Shown here piece by piece: positions 6,374-13,924 of a DNA stretch of 14,303 nucleotides. The position numbers and the translations under genes are program-made. Each line of letters begins with the position of its first letter. Within the stretch, counting starts at the first letter, position 1. Source of the DNA: CAYNWT01 sp964485095 (GTDB lineage Bacteria > Planctomycetota > Planctomycetia > Planctomycetales > Planctomycetaceae); NCBI GenBank assembly GCA_964485095.1, contig CAZAIB010000148.1:1-14303 (forward strand), in the 5' to 3' direction. Under the pieces are notes generated by a model, which saw only the letters and a program-made list of their open reading frames with translations, had not been told where the DNA came from and made no database searches.

Positions 6374-8275
6374 GTGAAGATGTTGACAAAAGGACCGCGT
6401 GGTCGAAGTCGGCTGTTTCCGTGGCGATCACGGGCAACAGTGAGTATCGCGGATGTGCGTCAGGCAGAATCGCTGGCTGCAAACCTGGGTGACGCGGCGA
6501 TCCGTGACACCGCGGTGGAATGCCGTAGTCAGGTTCATGACAACGGGCCTGATTCGCTGATCACGCGCCGGTATTGTGGTCTGATTGCAGAATCCATTTA
6601 TCGAACGCACGGCTTTCGGTTGCATGACTGTCAGGTGCAGGCTTTGAGTGCCGGCGACAGCGGCGTCATCCTGGAAATGCAAACAGGCGAGGGCAAGACC
6701 ATCGTCACCGGAGCAATCGCGGCACTGCAGTTGCTATCGAATGCGACGGCTCACGTTTCGACCACTAACGACTACCTGGCGGAACGCGATCTGTCTGAGA
6801 TGCGTGAGGTTTTTGAGCGACTGGGTCTGACGTGGGCACTGCTGCCAGTGGAATCGAACGAAGCCGAATCGCGTCGCGCGTATCGGGCGCAGGTGGTTTA
6901 TGGTCCGGGCTACCAGTTCGGGTTCGATTACCTTCGCGATCAGATGTTCCTGCGGCAGGAACGACCCGGCGGGCTTGGTCGCGGGATTGTCGATCGCCTG
7001 CGGCAACGTGATCCTTACGCGAAGCTAATTCAACCCGGCGAATTTCACGTCGCGATTGTTGACGAAGCGGACTCCGTCATGATCGATGAGGCCATGACGC
7101 CGCTGATTATTAGTTTGCCGTCGGGAGAAACAGAAGATCCACGCGCTTATGAAATTGCCCGAAGGATCACTGAGAACTTTGAGGACGGCGTTCACTACAC
7201 AACTGAGCCACCGCGAAACCGCATCACAGTTACCGATGAAGGCAACGAACGGGCTCACGAAGCCATCGTTGGCGAACGCGATCTGACACTGGTTCGGCCA
7301 TGGCGAATTTACATCGCCAATGCATTGCGTGCCAGGAAGAAGTTTGAGCGCGATGTCCAGTATGTGGTGGTCGATCAGGAAGTGCAGCTGGTCGATCAGA
7401 ACACGGGTCGCATTCAGCCTGACCGCCGGTGGCAGGATGGATTGCATCAGGCGATCGAGTGTCAGGAACGCGTGCCTATTCAGGCCGGGCGTGAGTCAAC
7501 CGCGCAGGTTACACGGCAACGATTCCTGCAGCGATATACGAAGCTGATTGGACTGACCGGTACGGCAGCTTCGGCAACGACTGAGTTCCGCGAAACGTAT
7601 AACTGCCGCGTGCAGTTGGTTCCGACGAACCGTCCGTGCCTGCGCCGACTCATGCCCACGCGGTTCTTTGGATCGAACGAAGCCAAGTTGGCTGCGATTG
7701 CTGCTGACACTGCGGATCGCCACACCAATGGGCAGCCGGTTTTGGTAGGCACAAAGACTATTCGGGAAAGTCACGAGGTTCGTGATGCTTTGGTGGCTCG
7801 CGGGCTAACGCCGGTCGTGCTGAACGGAATTCAGGACGAGGAAGAAGCCGACATCATCGCCCGAGCGGGCCACGCGGGTGCGATTACAATCGCCACGAAT
7901 ATGGCTGGTCGCGGAACGGATATTAAGCCGGACGCTGCTGGGCTAGAAGCTGGTGGACTGCACGTGGCGGGAGTCAGCATCAATGACTCTCCACGAATCG
8001 ACCGGCAGTTAGCGGGACGAGCTGCCAGGCAGGGACAGCCAGGTTCTTGCCAGTTTTTCCTGTCGGCCGACGACTCAATTTTGGTCGACAGTCAGGCCGC
8101 GTTGGCTGACCGACTGCGTCGTTCGGCCAAATCGAATGGCGAAGCAAGAGACTTTTCAGGTGCGCTGAAAAAGTTGCAGGCGGCGATCGAGTCGCGAAAT
8201 CACCGGGCAAGGCAGACCATGATGAAGCGCGACCGGTGGATGGACACGGTTCGTGAAGCCATCGAAAAAGAGTAG
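6374..8275 (+). CDS. Shortened SecA-like ATPase
   Basis: This 633-residue homologue of the SecA motor has Walker A MQTGEGKT (102-109), TTNDYLAERD (130-139) and Walker B VDEADSVMIDEAMTPLI (229-245). A preprotein-binding-domain-like segment follows (~246-345), ending RDVQYVVVDQEVQLVDQNTG. Then come DGLHQAIE (355-362), LTGTA (394-398), NMAGRGTDI (509-517) and the arginine-finger motif QLAGRAARQGQPG (545-557). All ATPase motifs look intact. It ends in what corresponds to the start of the long scaffold helix (ESRNHRARQ...). The wing domain, the two-helix finger and the zinc-binding C-terminus of ~850-900-residue SecA are therefore absent. Start is GTG 6374 or ATG 6380; the upstream site is weak. 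It is probably not the housekeeping SecA but a motor dedicated to this operon. It lies 47 nt from the next gene. Confidence 0.9.
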   Translation: MKMLTKGPRGRSRLFPWRSRATVSIADVRQAESLAANLGDAAIRDTAVECRSQVHDNGPDSLITRRYCGLIAESIYRTHGFRLHDCQVQALSAGDSGVILEMQTGEGKTIVTGAIAALQLLSNATAHVSTTNDYLAERDLSEMREVFERLGLTWALLPVESNEAESRRAYRAQVVYGPGYQFGFDYLRDQMFLRQERPGGLGRGIVDRLRQRDPYAKLIQPGEFHVAIVDEADSVMIDEAMTPLIISLPSGETEDPRAYEIARRITENFEDGVHYTTEPPRNRITVTDEGNERAHEAIVGERDLTLVRPWRIYIANALRARKKFERDVQYVVVDQEVQLVDQNTGRIQPDRRWQDGLHQAIECQERVPIQAGRESTAQVTRQRFLQRYTKLIGLTGTAASATTEFRETYNCRVQLVPTNRPCLRRLMPTRFFGSNEAKLAAIAADTADRHTNGQPVLVGTKTIRESHEVRDALVARGLTPVVLNGIQDEEEADIIARAGHAGAITIATNMAGRGTDIKPDAAGLEAGGLHVAGVSINDSPRIDRQLAGRAARQGQPGSCQFFLSADDSILVDSQAALADRLRRSAKSNGEARDFSGALKKLQAAIESRNHRARQTMMKRDRWMDTVREAIEKE

Positions 8276-8322
8276 GGCGTCACGCCTGTCATTTAATCAG
8301 CTAATTGCAACGGATTGCAAAG

Positions 8323-9390
8323 ATGAAAACTACACCGAAAACACGTTGGATGCTCGCGACTCTGGTCGCCATGTCGGCCCACACCTGCGTGGCTCAATCC
8401 ACTGTGCAGAAAATCCAGAGGCGGTACAGCGGCAAAGTCATTCGGAGCTTCACCGAGCCATGGCAGAAGAGTGTTGTTGCAGGGGCGGTCATCGGCGTGG
8501 TCACTGAAGCGGTTGCAAAGGAAGGCGACCGTGTTCAGGTCGGCGATCCGCTGGTAAAGCTGAACCGACGCGTTCTTGAAGCGTCGTTGGAAATTGCGAA
8601 AGCGCGGGCGGAATCGACGGCGCGTGTTGATGCGGCTTCAGCGCAGTTTTCGATGGTGAAGTCTCAGTTGAAATCGCTTGAGGATTTGAAGGCGGGCGGG
8701 CACACGAACCGGTATGAACTCGAGCAGAAGCAGGCCGAGTATCAGCAGATCCTCTCTGACTTCCGTGCTGCTCAGGATGACAAGAGCCTCGCGTTGCTGG
8801 AGGTAAAACGTATCGAAGCTGAACTTGAAGACCGCATGATTCGCAGCCCGATTGCCGGGTTTATTACGGAGATCCACAAGCAGCCCGGCGAGCAGCTCTC
8901 AAACACAGAACCGGAGTACGCAACGATTGTGAGCCTGGAAAAGCTGCGAGTTCGCTTTTACGTCGATGCCGCTTTGCTGCGTCAACACAGCACGGGCGAT
9001 GTTGTTGTCGTGAATGTGGGAGTCAATCAGAAGCATGTGTCAGGAGTCGTCAGCTACGTGTCTCCCACCATCGATTCTGATAGCGGGGTGGGGCGGCTTG
9101 AGGTGCTGTTGGATAACCAATCTTTGACAATCCAGAGTGGTGTTGTCGCGTTTTGGAATGATGTTGCAACCAAAGAATTGGCCCGACGCGTACGTCGTGT
9201 GTCCAACACCGCGGGCACCGTACGAATGGGTCAGACGACACGATCGGCCGCCCAGCCGACAACTCGATCGACGAAGCCACCACTTCGGAAAGTCAGCGCA
9301 CGTGTGCCGGCATACCAGCACAGGCGTTCTTTAATCGTACCGTCCACTAGCCAAGTCGGTCGGGCGACACTATCTGCGAGGAAGAAGTAA
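8323..9390 (+). CDS. HlyD-like periplasmic adaptor
   Basis: This 355-residue membrane-fusion-type protein would bridge an inner-membrane complex and the TolC-like duct. A signal peptide spans residues 1-24 (WMLATLVAMSA, cleavage after CVA). A barrel-sandwich half follows at ~50-80 (GVVTEAVAKEGDRVQVGDPLV), then an alpha-hairpin or coiled coil (~84-168) and the second lipoyl half (IRSPIAGFITEIHKQPGEQL, 173-192). A beta-barrel runs from ~205 to 280. The last ~75 residues are Arg/Ser/Thr-rich and probably disordered, ending SARKK; this is unusual for the family. I chose ATG 8323 because it places the signal peptide at the N-terminus; a TTG at 8305 would add six residues. There is no lipobox, so it is soluble or membrane-attached through partners. 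Its stop overlaps the next start by one nucleotide (TAATG), so the two adaptors are probably translated in a coupled way. Confidence 0.9.
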   Translation: MKTTPKTRWMLATLVAMSAHTCVAQSTVQKIQRRYSGKVIRSFTEPWQKSVVAGAVIGVVTEAVAKEGDRVQVGDPLVKLNRRVLEASLEIAKARAESTARVDAASAQFSMVKSQLKSLEDLKAGGHTNRYELEQKQAEYQQILSDFRAAQDDKSLALLEVKRIEAELEDRMIRSPIAGFITEIHKQPGEQLSNTEPEYATIVSLEKLRVRFYVDAALLRQHSTGDVVVVNVGVNQKHVSGVVSYVSPTIDSDSGVGRLEVLLDNQSLTIQSGVVAFWNDVATKELARRVRRVSNTAGTVRMGQTTRSAAQPTTRSTKPPLRKVSARVPAYQHRRSLIVPSTSQVGRATLSARKK

Positions 9391-11300
9391 TGTCGGTCAA
9401 GAACACAGACAAAGCGCGTCAGCGGGGCGCACGATCTAACACGCCCGGCGCAAAAAGTTCGTCTGGTGCGTCGCTTCGCCGAACGGACAAGCCCAGCGAA
9501 TCGGTGGTGCTGGGTCAAAACATCGAACAACAGTTGTTGTCGATTATCTCCGGCAACGCGGACGAGAAAGTGGTTCGCACTCGATTCCTGCAGATGGCCC
9601 AGCAAACGCTGGGAGCGTCTGCAGCGTGCTTTCTTGCTCGAAGTCGTATCGACACCTGGCTGCCCAACGATCGATCTCCCCGAATGGGGCGGCTGCCTCA
9701 ATGGGAACAGCTGCCCGAGGACTTTTCAGAGAAGTGCGACGAGTTCGCCAGGTCCACGAATATCCAACAGGCGCGGATTGGTGATCTAACGGCGCTGCTT
9801 GCGCCGGTTCAGAACTCGTCGACTGAAGTCGAGATCATGTTCGTGCTGTTGCGCGATCCGTCTCAGGTGGCGGATGCAGGGCGGGTGCTGCAGAAGATGG
9901 CCGTCACACTGCAGGTGTGGTTGCGTAGTCGGTTGTCGGCGGACAACGAATGGCAGGTCGCGTCGCTGGGAACGATTATTGAACTGGTCGGAAAGCTGGA
10001 ATCACAGCCCAACATCGACAGCGCGGCGGAAGAGCTTGCGAATTTGTTGTCGAACCACCTTAAGTGTCGCAGCGTTACGGTCGGGCTGACCAAGCGAGAG
10101 CGGATGCGGCTTTCGTCGATCTCTGGCGTAGCGAAGATTGACCATTCTTCGCAAATCGGCAAGGACTCACTGGCCACGCTTATGGAGTCTGCGTTGCGGA
10201 AACAGCCCGCCTTGTTTCCCGCCATGGATATGGACAACAACCACTTGCTGCAGGCACACCGGCAGTTGGCCAGCGGTTCGCAAATCGAAGCGGTCTTCAG
10301 TTTCCCCCTGATCACCGAAGACGACCAGGCGATCGGGGCGGTGGTGTTAACGGGGGACAAAGAGCAGCTTTCTTCTGAACATGTGCGTCGGTTCTGCCTT
10401 GCTGCGGCTCCAGCGATTGCGAACACGCTACACACAGTGAACCGCGTGCAGCTTTCCCGAATCAGACGTGGCATGCGATTTGTTTCGACGAAGCTGTCGA
10501 AGCTCAAAACGTTGGCCATTCTGCTGGCGATCGTCGGAGTGGTGGCGTTGATGTTTCTACCGATTACTTACCGAGTGCGTTGCAATTGTGTGACTGAGGT
10601 CATGACGCGCAGATTCGCAGTGGCTCCGTTTGACGGGCTGATTGTGCGTGGCAAAGTGAAGGCGGGCGACATGGTGACTGCCGGGGAGACGCTTGCCGAA
10701 ATGGACGGACGCACGATTCGGTGGGAACTTTCCGGAGTTATGTCTGAACGAGAACAGTCTGACCTCACGCAGAAGATGGAACTCAAGGAGCGCAACGTCG
10801 CGAAGTCGTTTCTGGCCGACCTGGAATACGACCGGCTGGTTTCTGAAGAAGCCATCCTGCAATACAAACGCGACCACCTGTTGATTAAGAGCCCAATTAG
10901 TGGAGTGGTGCTGGCTGGCGATATTGAACGCGCGGAAGCGGCATCAGTGAAGACTGGCGAGAAGCTGTTTGAGATTGGGCCGATTAAGCCCATGCGTCTT
11001 GAGGTGGCGATTCCGTCCGAAGAGATCGCCCAGGTTCGCAGTGGGTTCCCGATTAAAGCATGGATTGACGGGCAGGAAGAAGAGCCCTTCGAGGGAACTA
11101 TTGTGCGGATCCAACCGCGATCGGAAACCCGGGACGCTCGGAACGTTTTCATTGCGGAAGTTGAGTTCCTCAATGATGACGAACGACTGCGGCCGGGGAT
11201 GTCTGGCACGGTTCGGATTGATTGTGAGCAGCGTAGTCTGGGTTGGTCACTGTTTCATAAGCCAATGAATTATCTGCGGTCGCAGTTTGCGTGGTGGTAG
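9390..11300 (+). CDS. GAF-domain/HlyD-like adaptor fusion
   Basis: This 636-residue inner-membrane protein combines a cytoplasmic sensor with a periplasmic adaptor. The first ~38 residues are Ser/Lys-rich and disordered. A helical, GAF-like N-terminal region (~45-180) is followed by a GAF domain (~207-348, with SVTVGL, IEAVFSFPLITEDDQAIGAVVL and EHVRRFCLAAAPAIANTL). A basic stretch RIRRGMRF leads into one transmembrane helix (~373-393, LKTLAILLAIVGVVALMFLP). The periplasmic part has lipoyl half FDGLIVRGKVKAGDMVTAGETLAEMDG (~414-440), a short helical hairpin (~450-495), SPISGVVLAGDIERAE (501-516) and a beta-barrel to ~612. The topology (cytoplasmic GAF, periplasmic adaptor) suggests ligand- or state-dependent control of the exporter. 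Conserved ligand residues of the GAF pocket cannot be assigned by eye. The last residues, SQFAWW, are aromatic. Confidence 0.88.
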   Translation: MSVKNTDKARQRGARSNTPGAKSSSGASLRRTDKPSESVVLGQNIEQQLLSIISGNADEKVVRTRFLQMAQQTLGASAACFLARSRIDTWLPNDRSPRMGRLPQWEQLPEDFSEKCDEFARSTNIQQARIGDLTALLAPVQNSSTEVEIMFVLLRDPSQVADAGRVLQKMAVTLQVWLRSRLSADNEWQVASLGTIIELVGKLESQPNIDSAAEELANLLSNHLKCRSVTVGLTKRERMRLSSISGVAKIDHSSQIGKDSLATLMESALRKQPALFPAMDMDNNHLLQAHRQLASGSQIEAVFSFPLITEDDQAIGAVVLTGDKEQLSSEHVRRFCLAAAPAIANTLHTVNRVQLSRIRRGMRFVSTKLSKLKTLAILLAIVGVVALMFLPITYRVRCNCVTEVMTRRFAVAPFDGLIVRGKVKAGDMVTAGETLAEMDGRTIRWELSGVMSEREQSDLTQKMELKERNVAKSFLADLEYDRLVSEEAILQYKRDHLLIKSPISGVVLAGDIERAEAASVKTGEKLFEIGPIKPMRLEVAIPSEEIAQVRSGFPIKAWIDGQEEEPFEGTIVRIQPRSETRDARNVFIAEVEFLNDDERLRPGMSGTVRIDCEQRSLGWSLFHKPMNYLRSQFAWW

Positions 11301-11428
11301 GGCAGGGGACCGGGATCTTGGATCGAATAATGACCGGAGTTTGGTCTTCAAACACGAGATCTGACATCTGCAACTGAGTCCTGACTGCCAATCTCAAATT
11401 CAAATTTCAAATTCCAGATCCAAAACCC
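11301..11428. repeat. Low-complexity AT-rich gap with CAAATT copies
   Basis: The 128-nt gap before the M50 gene contains ATCTGACATCTG (11370-11381) and three close copies of CAAATT (11395-11400, 11401-11406, 11408-11413), ending about 15 nt before the ATG. Its composition differs sharply from the flanking genes, and the TTTGAAATTTGAATTTG complement is typical of simple intergenic repeats. It leaves the M50 gene without a recognisable Shine-Dalgarno sequence. An AT-rich, unstructured leader can itself favour initiation. Confidence 0.5.
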
Positions 11429-13615
11429 ATGCTTAACGACGAAACATTTGAGTTTAGCCAGGCGCGGTTGCGGCTGAATGCTTCGCTGCGGTTTACTCCG
11501 CGAGTTGTTGGGGAGAACACGACGTACTTCGCGGAAGACGAAGTCACGGGGCGGTTCTTTCGTCTGGGCGTTCCGCAATACACGTTTCTTTCGATGCTGG
11601 ACGGCAACAGGTCCGTAAGTACGGCGCTCATGAAGACGGCAACGTTGCTGCGAGAGCATGCGATCGATGAAAGTGAAGCGGCCAGTCTGTGCAAGTGGGC
11701 TATCGAATCGGGGCTGATTGAATCGGAGACCGGAAATTCAGCCGAACGGCGAAACGAGCAGCACGATCGACAGGTCAGTCAACGAATTCTGTCGTGGGTC
11801 AATCCGCTCATGCTCAGGGTTCCTTTGTTTAATCCGCAGCACATCGTTGAGACTTTATATCGCTACCTTGGCTTTACTGTCTCCATCCCTGGTCTGTTGA
11901 TTTGGCTGGGCGTCGTTGTGTATGGCTTCCTGCAGCTCGCGCCGCACTGGCAGAAGTTCTTTGAGGAACAGGTTTCTTCGTTCGGTATCAACGACGCCGT
12001 GTGGTTGGCCCTCACGTGGATTATCCTGAAAGTGGCTCACGAAGCTGCTCACGCAATTGTGTGCCGGCGGTTTGGCGGTCGGACGCATGAGTGTGGCGTG
12101 TTGCTTCTCATGCTGATTCCGATGCCGTTTGTTGACCTGACCAGTTCATGGCGATTCAACAACAAATGGAAACGCATTCTGACGTCGGCTGCCGGAATGA
12201 TGCTGGAACTGTTTATCGCTGCGATCGCGTGTGTCATCTGGGTGGACGCTGACCCGGGACCACTGCAGTACCACATGGGCAACCTGATCCTGTCAGCCAC
12301 AATGATGACTTTGCTATTCAACATTAACCCACTGATGCGGTTTGACGGCTACTACATGCTGGCCGACTTCCTGGAAATTCCGAACCTTTCGCCTCACGGG
12401 CGCCAGTGGCTGAAAAGTGTGTTTCGTCGGCTGTTTTTCGGAGTCCCCCATCAGCCGCCCAGGGAAACCGGCTATCGCGGACTGTCTGTTCGGCTATATG
12501 GCCTGCTTGCATCAATCTGGTCGCTGCTGGTTGTTGTCGGGTTGTCGTTTGCGGCGTACAGCTTTGTGGACGGCATTGGTTTGTTGATCGCGGTTCTGGG
12601 TGCCACGCTGTGGTTCGGCATCCCAATGGTTAGGCTGGTTGGTTATCTGTTTAGCGAAGACCTGCAGTTGTCCAACCGGTTCTGGTTTGTGTGTGCAACC
12701 AGTGCAGCTGTGTTGTTAGTCGCGGGGTTCATGAAGTTCTGCCCGAGCCCTTCTCTGGTCTCTGCACCAATTGTTTTCGACTACGAACCATTCTCGACAG
12801 TGCGACCGAAAGCGCCGGGATTTGTGGGTCAGGTGCACGTCAAAGAGGGTGAAGAGGTCAGCAGTGACCAGCTGTTGATCACGTTGCACAACCCGGAATT
12901 GGAGCACCAACTGCATTCGCTGCGGATCGATATCGCGATCTCGGAACTCAAGATCAAGAACCTGTTTACCCGGCAGGAAATTACGCAAATGCAGTTGGAA
13001 GAAGAGTCTTTGGTTGCCATGCGGGACCGGGAAGCAGAACTGACCGTTCACCTGGCAAACCTGGAAGTTCGATCTCCGCAGAACGGAACGATTCTGGGTC
13101 GCGATCTTGAATCGCTGCAGGGGCAGTGGTTCGAACCTGGCCAGGAACTGATGTCGGTTGGCGACCGCGATGAAATCGTGGCGACCGCTTTGGCGACGCA
13201 GTCCGATGTGCAGTGGCTGGAAGGACAGAGTGCGCCTGAAGCCGATCTGCTGATTTGGGGACGCCATAAGGAAGAGTTCATCACGGGGGTTATTTCGCGA
13301 GTGCGACCGCGGGCTCGGGATGATGTTCCACACGAAGCTTTTGCAGCGACGGCCGGCGGACCACTGGCCGTTGTGTCCCGTCAGCAGTCTGAAGACAAAA
13401 AGGCATCAAGCTCGTCATCCGCGCAGGATCTCATGCTGACCGAACCGCGTGTTCCGATTGAGATCACTTTGCCAGCGGCGGATCGGGAGTTCTTGTCTGC
13501 AGGGCAAACAGGCCTAATGTTGGTGCGATCACGCGATGAAAACATGTGGTCCTTCCTGACTCGAAAAGTCAAACGCATGGCCAGAGAGGAAACTCATCGC
13601 ACCCATGGCCTTTAA
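11429..13615 (+). CDS. PqqD-like / M50 protease / HlyD-like fusion
   Basis: This 728-residue polytopic membrane protein is a fusion. The N-terminus (~22-100) looks like a PqqD-type peptide-binding domain (RVVGENTTYFAEDEVTGRFFRL, then a helical SxLMKTATLL segment). A site-2-protease core follows, with helices near 150-170 and 190-210 and the zinc motif HEAAH (H204, E205, H208). Further helices span ~220-310, with NPLMRFDGYYML (300-311) supplying the conserved N/P and the third metal ligand D306. More helices lie at ~355-435. A periplasmic HlyD-like part (~456-700) has a lipoyl half PGFVGQVHVKEGEEVSSDQLL, a coiled coil (~488-545), EVRSPQNGTILGRDL and a barrel. A Ser-rich insert lies at 650-668. 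The catalytic residues are intact, so proteolysis is possible; homologues in bacteriocin and export loci exist. It is the only multi-span protein of the operon and may be its membrane platform. Confidence 0.9.
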   Translation: MLNDETFEFSQARLRLNASLRFTPRVVGENTTYFAEDEVTGRFFRLGVPQYTFLSMLDGNRSVSTALMKTATLLREHAIDESEAASLCKWAIESGLIESETGNSAERRNEQHDRQVSQRILSWVNPLMLRVPLFNPQHIVETLYRYLGFTVSIPGLLIWLGVVVYGFLQLAPHWQKFFEEQVSSFGINDAVWLALTWIILKVAHEAAHAIVCRRFGGRTHECGVLLLMLIPMPFVDLTSSWRFNNKWKRILTSAAGMMLELFIAAIACVIWVDADPGPLQYHMGNLILSATMMTLLFNINPLMRFDGYYMLADFLEIPNLSPHGRQWLKSVFRRLFFGVPHQPPRETGYRGLSVRLYGLLASIWSLLVVVGLSFAAYSFVDGIGLLIAVLGATLWFGIPMVRLVGYLFSEDLQLSNRFWFVCATSAAVLLVAGFMKFCPSPSLVSAPIVFDYEPFSTVRPKAPGFVGQVHVKEGEEVSSDQLLITLHNPELEHQLHSLRIDIAISELKIKNLFTRQEITQMQLEEESLVAMRDREAELTVHLANLEVRSPQNGTILGRDLESLQGQWFEPGQELMSVGDRDEIVATALATQSDVQWLEGQSAPEADLLIWGRHKEEFITGVISRVRPRARDDVPHEAFAATAGGPLAVVSRQQSEDKKASSSSSAQDLMLTEPRVPIEITLPAADREFLSAGQTGLMLVRSRDENMWSFLTRKVKRMAREETHRTHGL

Positions 13616-13924
13616 ATAGCGGAATTCGCACCACGCCGAAGCGTAAGCGTATTCACAGTCACGTGGGAACTACGGGTGGTAGGGCATCTCCGTTTGCGGA
13701 CCACAATCCTTCGCTGAGTACCATATAGGGTGGCAATTTTATCACCAGTATAAAGCCGCCACTATCCGAACAAATCGAATACTTGATCTTCAGTTCTTGT
13801 CCGTATCCGCTTGATCACTGGTACGTACTCAAAGCACCTCGATCTAACCCGTCAACAGATTCCAGAGCATCTACGACGCGTGAATGGGCACACGCAGACA
13901 TAGTGACGCATGAGGCAACCACGC
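13616..13924. other. 309-nt gap before the giant-type gene
   Basis: No gene is visible. CTTGATC occurs twice (13782-13788 and 13810-13816), and TATAAA (13750-13755) and TATAGG (13724-13729) are AT-rich -10-like hexamers, but none has a good -35 at 16-18 nt. No hairpin with a T-run follows the M50 stop, so read-through from the operon into the next gene remains possible. The gap is large enough for an independent promoter. Confidence 0.45.
13912..13915 (+). promoter_or_regulatory. Shine-Dalgarno-like GAGG deciding a start
   Basis: GAGG lies 9 nt before the ATG at 13925. An in-frame ATG at 13910 overlaps it and would add only MRQPR; an in-frame TGA at 13904 excludes any longer product. The ribosome site favours 13925. 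Confidence 0.5.

Noticed and set aside
6374..8275. Housekeeping SecA as the identity of the SecA-like gene
   Set aside because: It is about 250 residues shorter than usual, lacks the finger and zinc tail, and sits in an export operon.
9863..11209. Long minus-strand frames of 213 and 218 codons inside the GAF-HlyD gene
   Set aside because: They are antisense shadows of a GC-rich gene that has clear GAF, membrane and adaptor features in the plus frame.
12716..13333. Minus-strand frame of 205 codons inside the M50 fusion gene
   Set aside because: An antisense shadow of the HlyD-like portion, with no independent support.
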